A stretch of DNA of 64,000 nucleotides. It comes from Cognatundibacterium oligocarboniphilum (GTDB taxonomy: Bacteria > Pseudomonadota > Gammaproteobacteria > Burkholderiales > Burkholderiaceae_D). The stretch lies in assembly GCF_013377855.1 (NCBI RefSeq), contig NZ_JABXYJ010000002.1, positions 186,001 to 250,000 on the forward strand, written 5' to 3'. Numbering within the stretch: the first letter of the stretch is position 1; each line of letters opens with the position of its first letter. Of the stretch, positions 1 through 8,481 are shown one piece after another. A program made the translations under genes and the position numbers. The notes below the pieces were generated by a model. That model was not told the DNA's origin. It worked only from the letters and a program-made list of their open reading frames with translations, and searched no databases.

Positions 1-261
1 GCCACGCTGCAGGATGTTGATATGGGGTACGCATTTTTACCGCAATTCTGTGGCCAGGGATATGCGTATGAGGCGGCTCAGGCGGTAATGCAGTACGCGC
101 AGCAGCAATTCGCCTTTAAAAAGCTGGCTGCCATTACCTCACCGGATAATCAGCCTTCCAATCAGCTATTGTACAAGTTAGGTTTTACTCTTGAGCAAAT
201 ATTGATACTGGATGGAGAAGAGCGGGAAACCAATCTGTATACTTATCATTTCTCCGCCTGA
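1..261 (+). CDS. GNAT-family N-acetyltransferase, 3' fragment
   Basis: The gene enters from the left edge and its start lies outside the window; 86 codons and the stop are visible. The fragment carries the acetyl-CoA binding signature of GNAT enzymes (QFCGQGYAYEA, visible residues 15-25) and the following N-Q-P-S-N-x-x-L-L-Y-K-L-G-F stretch typical of RimJ/RimL-like acetyltransferases. These transfer acetyl from acetyl-CoA to an amine; the substrate cannot be read from this fragment. It converges on the DUF1854 gene with only 46 bp between them. The family assignment is firm, the substrate unknown. Confidence 0.8.
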   Translation, partial: ATLQDVDMGYAFLPQFCGQGYAYEAAQAVMQYAQQQFAFKKLAAITSPDNQPSNQLLYKLGFTLEQILILDGEERETNLYTYHFSA

Positions 262-307
262 ATCAGAGTTCCGCCGAGGTGATCTGAGCCAATATTGCCA
301 CTGCTTT

Positions 308-778
308 TTACAAGAAACGATCCAGAATTTTCCGGCTATGCCGGTCAATCTCAAACATATCTCGGATCAGAAACTGAATGCCGTGATTGTCCGTAATCAG
401 CAGTGAAGTTTTCCCGATGCGCCGGATATCCTCATCTCCTTTCAGCACAAATTCAGTTTCCCCGCGGTCAGTGCTGACGCTCCAGGTACAAGGCAGGGCG
501 AAACTGCTGACACCGTTGATCCGCTGAATCTCAGGCATGAATTCCCGCCCCTCCAGTTCAATGGTCACCAGTTGGCGGGCGGTTTGAGGCAGATCGGTCA
601 AAACATCAATCCATGCCACTTCACGCCCATCCGTTGTCACCAGCGAAATTCCAGACATCGGAGACTGAATCGGGAATGCCCGTACCGGACTCACGCCCTC
701 AAATACCTCGCCACCGGCATTACGCAAAACCAGTTTACCGAAACTATTGCGATGTAATTCAAACCCGGCTGTACTCAT
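308..778 (-). CDS. DUF1854 family protein of the cyanophycin locus
   Basis: A 156-residue soluble protein with no signal peptide or membrane segment. It resembles the DUF1854 family, known to me as a companion of the ABC transporter that sits beside cyanophycin synthetase genes in betaproteobacteria. No catalytic motif is evident; the C-terminal part contains I-T-D-N-H-G and a basic tail. Its ATG overlaps the stop codon of the ABC transporter by one base (TAATG), so the two are probably translationally coupled and act together. The biochemical role is unknown; involvement in cyanophycin metabolism rests on gene neighbourhood only. Confidence 0.8.
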   Translation of the reverse strand: MSTAGFELHRNSFGKLVLRNAGGEVFEGVSPVRAFPIQSPMSGISLVTTDGREVAWIDVLTDLPQTARQLVTIELEGREFMPEIQRINGVSSFALPCTWSVSTDRGETEFVLKGDEDIRRIGKTSLLITDNHGIQFLIRDMFEIDRHSRKILDRFL

Positions 779-3036
779 TATTCTTCTCCCATCAGTTCAG
801 CATGACGCGCCTGTGCCTGATACAGCTCGTAATAAGCACCCTGCTTCGCCATCAGTTCATCATGTCCGCCGACCTCCACCACCTGCCCACGATCCAGCAC
901 CACCAGACGGTCGGCTTTATGCAATGTGGATAAGCGGTGTGCAATGGCAATCGTCGTGCGCCCCTGAACCAGATTATCGAGCGCTTTCTGAATTTCTTTT
1001 TCTGTCTGGGAATCAACGGAAGAAGTCGCTTCATCCATAATCAGAATGCGTGGGTCAATCAGCAGGGCACGGGCAATCGAAATACGTTGCCGTTCACCAC
1101 CGGATAATCCCTGGCCGCGCTCGCCGACCATCGAATCATAGCCCTGCGGCAAACGCAGGATAAACTCATGTGCATGCGCCGCACGTGCAGCAGCAATGAT
1201 TTCGTCGCGACTTGCATCTGGCTTACCATAGGCGATATTTTCGGCAATGGTACCGAAAAACAGGAATGGCTCCTGCAAGACCAGACCGATGTTTTTCCGG
1301 TAATCAGCAACGGCAAACGACCGGATATCCACTCCATCAAGCAGGATCGCACCTTCCGACACGTCATAAAAACGACAAATCAGGTTAACCAGCGTACTTT
1401 TGCCCGAACCACTATGCCCAACCAGGCCGATCATTTCTCCGGGACGGATATTCAGGCTGATACCACGATTGACGGCGCGGTTGCCATAACGGAATCCGAC
1501 TTCACGCAATTCAATCTGACCTTTCACTTCCTTGATGGCAACCGGCTGCTGCGGATCAGGAACGCTGGAAACATGATCCAGAATATCGAAAATACGCTTG
1601 GCCGCGGAAGCTGATTTTTGCGTCACGGAAACGATACGACTCATAGAATCAATCCGGCCATAGAAATTACTGATGAAAGCGACCGCAGCCACGAGGGAAC
1701 CCACCGTGATTTCATTATGCGATACCTGCCAGATCCCAAATCCCCAAACCACCAGAATCCCGAGATCGGTCAGGAAAGATACCGTGGGCGAGAACAAAGA
1801 CCAGACCTTGTTCAGACGATCATTGACTGCCAGATTGTGTTTGTTAGCGACGCGAAAACGGTTGGCTTCCCGCTGCTCCTGGGCAAAGGCTTTCACCACA
1901 CGGATACCGGGAATGGTGTCAGCCAGCACGTTGGTGACTTCTCCCCACACACGGTCAATTTTTTCAAATCCGGTGCGTAATTTGTCTCTGACCAGATGGA
2001 TCATCCAGGCGATGAATGGCAAAGGCAGCAAAGTCACCAGCGCCAGCTTGGTATTGATCTGCAGTAAAGCGACTGCAGTCATCACAAACATCAGCACATC
2101 GGTCGCGAAATCCAACAGATGCAAAGATAAATAAACACAGATACGGTCACTCTCGCTGCCAATACGGGACATCAGATCACCGGTACGCTTGCCACCGAAA
2201 TACTCCAGTGACAATTTCAACAGATGCTCATAAGTGGCGGTTCGCAGATCTGCCCCGATCCGCTCCGAAACCAGCGCCAGAATATAGGTTTTTCCCCAGC
2301 TCAGCAGCCAGGCAATGACAGCAGACCCCAGCAGTCCGCCAATGTACAGGACAACCAGATGCGGATCGACATGCTGACTGTTCTGATAGGGAATCAGCAC
2401 TTCGTCGGTCAGCGGCTTGGTCAGGTAACGCGGAATCATATGCGCTGCAGTTCCGAGCAGCATCAGGGTAAAACCAATCAGCAGCTGGATACGATAAGGA
2501 TGCGCAAACCGCCAGAGACGGAATAATGTCCAGGTCGATGGCGGGGTATAAATCACTTTGGTGCAGACCGGGCACTCTTCCTGATCCGGTTCGAGTATCG
2601 CTTTGCAGCTTGGACAGATATTCTGCTCTGCACGCACCACGGGCTGTCCTGTCAGATGGCTTTGTAATTGCTCATTGAAGTGATCCAGCAAACGGATCGC
2701 ATGCAGATTCTGCCCTAACGTAAACCGCCAGTCCGACAACAGGCCTTGTTCATCCGTCAGCTGTAAATGGCCGACACCGGCATGATCATGGTGCGACAGC
2801 TGCAAGCCGGGCCGGAAATTCCAGTTTTGCCAGTCTTTACCGCCGGCAGGCAGCGACTTGATGCCGCAGTCAGTGACGACAACCAGACCTTTGACGAAAT
2901 GCAGTCTGTTATCGAGGTCAACCTCCAATACACTTAAAACGTTCTCGCTTTCAGCGAGCTGACTGGTAAGAGCAGTTTTCCACGATGCGGAAAGCGATAA
3001 TAAAGGCTGATCAGAACTGGTCGGTGAGGTGGTCAT
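778..3036 (-). CDS. ABC exporter-type transporter with zinc ribbon, cyanophycin locus
   Basis: A 752-residue fused half-transporter. An N-terminal soluble region of about 170 residues ends in a CPSC...CPVC zinc ribbon (about residues 140-160). A six-helix exporter-type membrane domain follows (about 175-480), then the nucleotide-binding domain with Walker A GHSGSGKST (about 540), signature LSGGERQR (about 640) and Walker B ILIMDEATSSVD. This layout fits a homodimeric type I exporter (MsbA/LmrA fold). It is divergent from the cyanophycin synthetase genes and coupled to the DUF1854 gene. The extra N-terminal domain and zinc ribbon are unusual for this fold. The substrate is unknown; cyanophycin-related traffic is inferred from neighbours. 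Confidence 0.85.
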   Translation of the reverse strand: MTTSPTSSDQPLLSLSASWKTALTSQLAESENVLSVLEVDLDNRLHFVKGLVVVTDCGIKSLPAGGKDWQNWNFRPGLQLSHHDHAGVGHLQLTDEQGLLSDWRFTLGQNLHAIRLLDHFNEQLQSHLTGQPVVRAEQNICPSCKAILEPDQEECPVCTKVIYTPPSTWTLFRLWRFAHPYRIQLLIGFTLMLLGTAAHMIPRYLTKPLTDEVLIPYQNSQHVDPHLVVLYIGGLLGSAVIAWLLSWGKTYILALVSERIGADLRTATYEHLLKLSLEYFGGKRTGDLMSRIGSESDRICVYLSLHLLDFATDVLMFVMTAVALLQINTKLALVTLLPLPFIAWMIHLVRDKLRTGFEKIDRVWGEVTNVLADTIPGIRVVKAFAQEQREANRFRVANKHNLAVNDRLNKVWSLFSPTVSFLTDLGILVVWGFGIWQVSHNEITVGSLVAAVAFISNFYGRIDSMSRIVSVTQKSASAAKRIFDILDHVSSVPDPQQPVAIKEVKGQIELREVGFRYGNRAVNRGISLNIRPGEMIGLVGHSGSGKSTLVNLICRFYDVSEGAILLDGVDIRSFAVADYRKNIGLVLQEPFLFFGTIAENIAYGKPDASRDEIIAAARAAHAHEFILRLPQGYDSMVGERGQGLSGGERQRISIARALLIDPRILIMDEATSSVDSQTEKEIQKALDNLVQGRTTIAIAHRLSTLHKADRLVVLDRGQVVEVGGHDELMAKQGAYYELYQAQARHAELMGEE

Positions 3037-3041
3037 CGTGA

Positions 3042-3077
3042 GGCAAACTCCGGCTCAATGGCAAACTCCGGATCAAT
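3042..3077. repeat. Tandem 18-bp repeat, two copies
   Basis: Two abutting copies, GGCAAACTCCGGCTCAAT (3042-3059) and GGCAAACTCCGGATCAAT (3060-3077), differ at one base. They lie in the 5' leader of the ABC transporter gene, starting 6 bp from its start codon. The second copy overlaps the left arm of the adjacent hairpin. Confidence 0.85.
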
Positions 3078-3094
3078 CCGGAGTCATTTTTTTT
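3065..3094 (+). terminator. Hairpin with T-tract, rightward terminator-like
   Basis: ACTCCGGAT (3065-3073) and ATCCGGAGT (3076-3084) are perfect inverted repeats separated by CA, followed by CA and eight Ts (3087-3094). It has the form of a rightward intrinsic terminator, yet no rightward gene precedes it. It may stop antisense transcription across the transporter gene, or act as a leader hairpin for the transporter transcript. Confidence 0.5.
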
Positions 3095-3372
3095 GAAAAA
3101 AGAGGTAACTTGATTCCCGTCAGAGGCATGTGCCATATCACGGAAGCGACAATTTACGGTATTCTATAGGAAGAAAAATCATCAGATAAAACTGATCATG
3201 GGGGTTCGGCTGTTGCGCTCTGGCGCAAGTATACCAGCAACGCCGTCTTTCTTTCTGGCAGGATAATGAATAAATAAGCTGGTCTGTGAGTCAGCCCTGC
3301 CGGTTGAAATTCAATTCCACTGGCGAAACCATTCTGAAAACGCAAATTGCACTATATTTGAAAAGATCCGGC

Positions 3373-3408
3373 ATGGACCCGGCTTCAAAAAAGAAATTAC
3401 TTACATGA
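3373..3408 (+). CDS. Possible 11-codon upstream ORF overlapping the cphA paralogue start
   Basis: ATG at 3373 opens MDPASKKKLLT, whose TGA (3406-3408) overlaps the ATG of the synthetase as ATGA. The synthetase start itself has only a weak A-rich Shine-Dalgarno, so translational coupling is possible. The small ORF also lacks a strong ribosome binding site, so chance is a fair alternative. Confidence 0.25.
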   Translation: MDPASKKKLLT

Positions 3409-5582
3409 CAACAAAAAAGAAAGATATCAGCATATTGCGCGTCAGTCATTTACGCGGACCAAATATCTGGACATATCGCCCGGTGATTGAAAGCTGGCTG
3501 GATATCGGGGCGCTGGAAGACTCACCATCCAATCAATTGCCCGGCTTGTTTGAACGGCTGACCAGCTGGCTGCCAGGTCTGATCGAACATCGTTGCGGTG
3601 TTGGCGAGCGCGGTGGTTTTCTTGAGCGCCTGCGTGAAGGCACGTGGGCCGGCCATATTCTGGAACATGTTGTCCTGGAATTGCAAAATCTGGCAGGAAT
3701 GCGTACCGGTTTCGGGCAGACACGCTCCACCAGTCAGGCTGGCGTTTATAAGATGGCCTTCCGCACCCGGGAAGAAAAAGTTGGCCGGGTGGCTTTAGAG
3801 ATCGGACGCGACTTGCTGATGGCCGCCATCAATGACACTCCTTTTGATCTGAACGGAAAGCTGGCCGGATTGCGCGATCTGGTTGACGCCCGCTGCCTGG
3901 GACCAAGCACAGCCAGCATTGTTGATGCCGCTACCGACAGACGCATTCCATCCATTCGCCTCACCGATGGCAATCTGGTGCAGCTGGGGCATGGCGCTGC
4001 GCAGCGCCGTATCTGGACAGCAGAAACTGACCGTACCAGCGCAATTGCAGAGAGTATCGCCTGCGACAAAGACCTGACTAAAACTTTATTAAAATCCTGC
4101 GGCGTCCCGGTGCCTGAAGGATGCATTGTGCGCAGTCCGGAAGAAGCCTGGGAAGAGGCGCAGGATATCGGCCTGCCAGTCGTCATCAAACCGTATGACG
4201 GCAATCACGGTCGTGGCGTATCGCTGAATCTGATGACAAAGGATGATGTAGAGGCCGCGTATCATCTTGCCGCCCGCAAAGGCGGAAGCAAGAGCGTGAT
4301 CGTCGAACGTTTTATCACCGGTCATGAACATCGAGTTCTGGTGGTCGGTAACAAAGTCGTGGCAGTCGGCAAAGGCGAGTCACTCTGGATAACCGGCGAT
4401 GGCCATTCCACCGTGAAAGAACTGGTTGACAGCCAGATTAATACCGACCCGCGACGCGGCACCACAGAAGAATTCCCGCTGAATATCATTGACCCGGCGG
4501 TTGCCGCCGAAGTGATTCTGGAACTGCAAAGACAGGGTATGCATGCCGGCTCAGTTCCACTCGATAAACAAAAAGTTCTGATCCAGCTCAACGGCAATGT
4601 TGCCCTGGACGTCACCGATTCCATTCACCCGGAAGTAGCGGAAGCTGCAACGCTGGCTGCACGCATCGTCGGACTCGATATCGCCGGTGTCGATCTGGTC
4701 ACGGAAAACATCGCAGAACCGCTCCAGAAACATCAGGGAGCGATTATCGAAGTCAACGCCAGCCCTGGATTGCTCGCACATATCAAACCTGCTAATGGCG
4801 AAGGTCGTCATGTCGGCAAAGCGATCATCGATCATTTATTCGGTCCGGAAGAAACCGGACGCATTGATATTGTCGGCGTCGCAGGTACCCGTAATACCAG
4901 TCTCATTGCACGCCTGGTCGGCGCCCTGATTCATATCAGCGGCCGACAAACGGGTGTTGCCAGTGCTCAAGGACTTTATCTGAACAAACGCCTGGTCACG
5001 GAAGGTCAATGTGCCGACTGGGAGTCTGGTCAGCGCCTGCTGATTAACCGTTCAGTACAGGCTGCTGTTTTTGAGACCAATGCAAAAGCCATTCTGACGG
5101 ATGGGCTTGCCTATGATAAATGCCGGGTCGGAGTCGTCACTGATCTGGACGGTCACGCTGGTCTGGGCGAGTTTTATATCAACGATGCAGATCAAATGTA
5201 CAAGATCATGCGAACGCAGATTGATGTTGTGCTGCCTGACGGTGTTGCAGTGTTAAATGCCGCTGAGCCAGCTGTTGCGGAACTGGCAGAGCTATGCGAT
5301 GGCAAGGTGATTTTCTACGCGCTGGATGCAGGACTGGAAACCATTGTGAAACATCGGACAATCGGTGAGCGGGTCGTATTTGTCAGGGATAACCATATCG
5401 TCCTGGCCAGCGGTGCTGAAGAAACGGCTCTGCTCCCCCTTTCCTCACTGAAACCGGCTAAAGCGCAGCAGCCTGAAACAATCATGGCAGCAGTCGCTGC
5501 GGCCTGGGCGCTGGATATCAGCCCCGAGCTGATTGGCGCCGGTCTCCGGACATTTGATTCAAGTCAGAAGGTAACGTACTGA
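3405..5582 (+). CDS. cphA: Cyanophycin synthetase paralogue, CphA2-like, Mur site degenerate
   Basis: A 725-residue homologue of cyanophycin synthetase. The N-terminal domain holds an HxxEH motif (H84, E87, H88). The ATP-grasp domain is intact (GLPVVIKPYDGNHGRGV). The Mur-ligase-like domain has GTRNTS (494-499) where the full enzyme has the P-loop GTNGKTT, so the lysine is lost. The protein also stops about 150 residues early, lacking the C-terminal Mur domain. In the family, ATP-grasp adds Asp and the Mur domain adds Arg. This architecture resembles CphA2-type enzymes, which join beta-Asp-Arg dipeptides with one active site. It is followed after 162 bp by the full-length synthetase on the same strand. 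It reads as an intact diverged paralogue; its exact reaction is inferred. Confidence 0.88.
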   Translation: MTTKKKDISILRVSHLRGPNIWTYRPVIESWLDIGALEDSPSNQLPGLFERLTSWLPGLIEHRCGVGERGGFLERLREGTWAGHILEHVVLELQNLAGMRTGFGQTRSTSQAGVYKMAFRTREEKVGRVALEIGRDLLMAAINDTPFDLNGKLAGLRDLVDARCLGPSTASIVDAATDRRIPSIRLTDGNLVQLGHGAAQRRIWTAETDRTSAIAESIACDKDLTKTLLKSCGVPVPEGCIVRSPEEAWEEAQDIGLPVVIKPYDGNHGRGVSLNLMTKDDVEAAYHLAARKGGSKSVIVERFITGHEHRVLVVGNKVVAVGKGESLWITGDGHSTVKELVDSQINTDPRRGTTEEFPLNIIDPAVAAEVILELQRQGMHAGSVPLDKQKVLIQLNGNVALDVTDSIHPEVAEAATLAARIVGLDIAGVDLVTENIAEPLQKHQGAIIEVNASPGLLAHIKPANGEGRHVGKAIIDHLFGPEETGRIDIVGVAGTRNTSLIARLVGALIHISGRQTGVASAQGLYLNKRLVTEGQCADWESGQRLLINRSVQAAVFETNAKAILTDGLAYDKCRVGVVTDLDGHAGLGEFYINDADQMYKIMRTQIDVVLPDGVAVLNAAEPAVAELAELCDGKVIFYALDAGLETIVKHRTIGERVVFVRDNHIVLASGAEETALLPLSSLKPAKAQQPETIMAAVAAAWALDISPELIGAGLRTFDSSQKVTY

Positions 5583-5744
5583 TTGACGCACTGATAATTT
5601 CAGTTTTATTCCATGCAATCTGACGGCGCCTGACGAGCCTTTCGCGTTGTTCGGGCAGGTCAGAAAGCATATATCGGACGGGTACTGCACCATCTGCATC
5701 ACAGCATTACCCGGTAAAAGCCTTTTTCAACAGGACTAAGTTTT

Positions 5745-8318
5745 ATGGAAGTATCACGCATCCGTGCCTTGCGCGGCCCGAATCTCTGGAGCCATCATAC
5801 GGCGGTTGAAGCCATCGTCACCTGCAACGAAGCAGAATGCTCGATTGCAGAGATGACTGGGTTTGAAGACCGGCTGCGCGCCCTGTTTCCTGAGCTGAGT
5901 ATTCTGCAGCCCACGGGTCACAACGATGCTATTCCGATGGCGCACGTCTATGAGCTGGCAACCCTCGGACTGCAGGCGCAGGCCGGATGTCCAGTCACCT
6001 TCAGCCGCACCACGCAGACGCTCGAACCCGGCATCTTTCAGGTCGTCGTGGAATATTCAGAAGAAGCTGTCGGCCGCCTGGCACTGGAGCTGGCAGAGAA
6101 ACTGATTGCAGCTGCCATGAGCAATAGCAGCTTTGATCTTGCCGCCGCGTTAGAGCAATTGCGCGAACTGGATGAAGATGTTCGTCTCGGGCCTTCAACA
6201 GGTTCCATCGTCAATGCTGCGGTAGCACGCAATATTCCTTACCGCCGTCTGACTGATGGCAGCCTGGTCGCCTTCGGCTGGGGGTCCCGTCAACGCAAAA
6301 TTCAGGCAGCCGAAATGGATGGTACCAGCGCCATCGCAGAAGCCATCGCTCAGGATAAAGAGCTGACAAAGAAATTACTGCATGCCGCCGGTGTGCCGGT
6401 TCCCTTAGGGCGAGTCGTTGAAAATCCGGATGATGCCTGGGCTGCTGCGCTCGAAATCGGCTTGCCGGTAGTTGTCAAACCCAAGGATGGCAATCAGGGT
6501 AAAGGCGTGACAGTAAACGTCACGACACGCGAGCAGCTTGAAGCAGGATTTCATGCCGCCAGCGAATTCCGTGACGATATTCTGGTGGAACGTTTCCTAC
6601 CGGGCAACGATTTCCGGTTACTGGTGATCGGCAATAAACTGGTTGCGGCAGCACGCCGTGATCCGCCGCAAGTCGTCGGCGATGGCAAGCAGACTGTGCG
6701 TCAGCTGGTTGAACAGGTCAACAAAGATCCTCGCCGCGGCAGCGGTCACTCCACCTCGCTCACCAAAATCCGGTTTGACGACATCGCTCTCGCGAGCCTG
6801 GCCAAACAGGGTTTTGAAGCCGACTCGGTTCCGCCTAAAGGTCAGCGTGTCATTCTGCGCAATAATGCCAATCTTTCTACTGGCGGCGCTGCTACCGATG
6901 TGACAGACGACGTCCATCCGGAAGTAGCAGCAAGAGCCGTGGCCGCCGCACAAATGGTCGGACTGGATATCTGTGGCGTCGATCTGGTATGCGACAGCGT
7001 ATTGAAACCGATCGAAGCGCAAAACGGCGGGATCGTGGAAGTCAATGCCGCGCCGGGTCTGCGGATGCATCTGTCTCCCTCGTTCGGTAAAGGTCGCGCA
7101 GTTGGTGAAGCCATTATCAATGCCATGTTTGACGAAGGTGAAGACGGCCGTATCCCGATCGTGGCGGTCACCGGCACCAACGGCAAAACTACCACAGTGC
7201 GTTTGATTGCCCATCTGATTGCCAGCAGCGGCCTGCGCACTGGCATGACCAACACCGACGGCGTCTACGTCAATGGCCGTCAGATCGACAGCGGTGACTG
7301 TAGCGGGCCGCGCAGCGCCCGGAATGTGCTGTCCCATCCTGACGTCGATGCCGCCGTGTTTGAAACAGCGCGTGGTGGCGTCTTGCGCGAAGGTCTGGCT
7401 TATGACCGCTGCCAGGTCGCTGTCGTCACGAATATCGGCTCCGGAGACCATCTCGGCCTGAATTACATTACGACCGTGGAAGATCTGGCCGTGTTAAAAC
7501 GTGTGATCGTCCAGAACGTTGCTGACGATGGTTACGCCGTGCTGAATGCAGCCGACCCGATCGTCGCTAACATGGCCGCCAATTGCCCTTCCGCCGTCAT
7601 TTTCTTTGCTGCTGACGTACAACAATATCCGGTCATGGCGGCGCACAAAGCCCAGGGCAAGCGCGTGGTCTACATTGAAAACGGCCATCTGGTTGCTGCC
7701 GAAGGCAAGTTCCGCGAAACAATCCCGCTGAGCGAAGTGCCGATAACACGCAACGGAACCATTAGCTTTCAGGTCGAGAATGTCATGGCATCGGTGGCAG
7801 CAGCCTGGGCCGTGGCGATCGACTGGAACCATATCCGTGCCGGCCTGAAAAGCTTTGCGAATGAAAATGACAATGCACCGGGTCGCTTTAATATGTTCAA
7901 CTTCCGCGGCGCAACGGTGATTGCCGACTACGGTCACAATCCGGATGCCATGCTGGCTCTGGTCAAGGCCGTGGAAACTATGCCCGCCAGACGCCGCTCG
8001 GTGGTCATTAGTGGTGCCGGTGACCGGCGGGATCAGGATATCCGTCAGCAGACTGAAATTCTCGGTGAAGCGTTCGATGACGTTATCCTCTACCAGGATC
8101 AATGCCAGCGTGGGCGACAGGATGGTGAGGTCATTGCCCTGTTGCGTACTGGCTTGCAAAATGCCAGCAAAACACAGCGAATTGATGAAATCACCGGCGA
8201 ATTCATTGCCATTGATCTGGCGATGAACCGGCTCGCTGAAGGAGACTTGTGTCTGATCCTGATTGATCAGGTTGAAGAAGCGTTGGCACACATCAGTCAA
8301 CGCGTCGCTGCCGGTTAA
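5745..8318 (+). CDS. cphA: Cyanophycin synthetase, full length
   Basis: 857 residues, close to the usual length. It polymerises arginine and aspartate into multi-L-arginyl-poly-L-aspartate, an insoluble cytoplasmic nitrogen and carbon store. Visible parts are the N-terminal domain, ATP-grasp (GLPVVVKPKDGNQGKGV), the Mur-ligase central domain with P-loop GTNGKTT (477-483) and the C-terminal Mur domain (DYGHNPDAM). At the place where the upstream paralogue has HxxEH, this protein has H67-x-x-E70-L71, so one metal-type ligand is missing. The ribosome site is AGGA about 9 bases before ATG. It is probably co-transcribed with the upstream paralogue. No cyanophycinase gene is seen in this window. 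Confidence 0.95.
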   Translation: MEVSRIRALRGPNLWSHHTAVEAIVTCNEAECSIAEMTGFEDRLRALFPELSILQPTGHNDAIPMAHVYELATLGLQAQAGCPVTFSRTTQTLEPGIFQVVVEYSEEAVGRLALELAEKLIAAAMSNSSFDLAAALEQLRELDEDVRLGPSTGSIVNAAVARNIPYRRLTDGSLVAFGWGSRQRKIQAAEMDGTSAIAEAIAQDKELTKKLLHAAGVPVPLGRVVENPDDAWAAALEIGLPVVVKPKDGNQGKGVTVNVTTREQLEAGFHAASEFRDDILVERFLPGNDFRLLVIGNKLVAAARRDPPQVVGDGKQTVRQLVEQVNKDPRRGSGHSTSLTKIRFDDIALASLAKQGFEADSVPPKGQRVILRNNANLSTGGAATDVTDDVHPEVAARAVAAAQMVGLDICGVDLVCDSVLKPIEAQNGGIVEVNAAPGLRMHLSPSFGKGRAVGEAIINAMFDEGEDGRIPIVAVTGTNGKTTTVRLIAHLIASSGLRTGMTNTDGVYVNGRQIDSGDCSGPRSARNVLSHPDVDAAVFETARGGVLREGLAYDRCQVAVVTNIGSGDHLGLNYITTVEDLAVLKRVIVQNVADDGYAVLNAADPIVANMAANCPSAVIFFAADVQQYPVMAAHKAQGKRVVYIENGHLVAAEGKFRETIPLSEVPITRNGTISFQVENVMASVAAAWAVAIDWNHIRAGLKSFANENDNAPGRFNMFNFRGATVIADYGHNPDAMLALVKAVETMPARRRSVVISGAGDRRDQDIRQQTEILGEAFDDVILYQDQCQRGRQDGEVIALLRTGLQNASKTQRIDEITGEFIAIDLAMNRLAEGDLCLILIDQVEEALAHISQRVAAG

Positions 8319-8333
8319 TAGTGTTGATTTCTC

Positions 8334-8373
8334 ATTGACTGCCTGGCAACAATCAGAAGTACAGGCAGTCAAT
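8334..8373. repeat. 12-bp perfect inverted repeat after cphA
   Basis: ATTGACTGCCTG (8334-8345) and CAGGCAGTCAAT (8362-8373) form a perfect 12-bp stem with a 16-base loop, between the convergent synthetase and hydrolase genes. No T-tract follows, so it is not a classical intrinsic terminator; it may protect mRNA 3' ends or act as a weak bidirectional stop. Confidence 0.6.
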
Positions 8374-8481
8374 CGAGTCCTACCATAACTTGCATCAATC
8401 ACATGACGCAGACGGATCAGCGATCCCTCTGACGTGTTGTCACCTATAGTCCTCCCATCAATCTGACTGCCGCTGCTCCGG

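Larger units (their letters stand above)
3037..3404. promoter_or_regulatory. Divergent regulatory region of the cyanophycin locus
   Basis: This 368-bp stretch separates the ABC transporter (leftward) from the first cyanophycin synthetase (rightward) and must hold both promoters. I see a tandem 18-bp repeat and a hairpin with a T-tract next to the transporter start, and a short overlapping upstream ORF next to the synthetase start. No convincing -35/-10 pair stands out. Confidence 0.5.

Noticed and set aside
5571-5744. Possible frameshift truncating the first cyanophycin synthetase
   Set aside because: The 162 bp to the next gene are too short to hold the missing ~150-residue Mur domain, and no remnant of it is visible, so this is a clean shorter paralogue and not a recent pseudogene.
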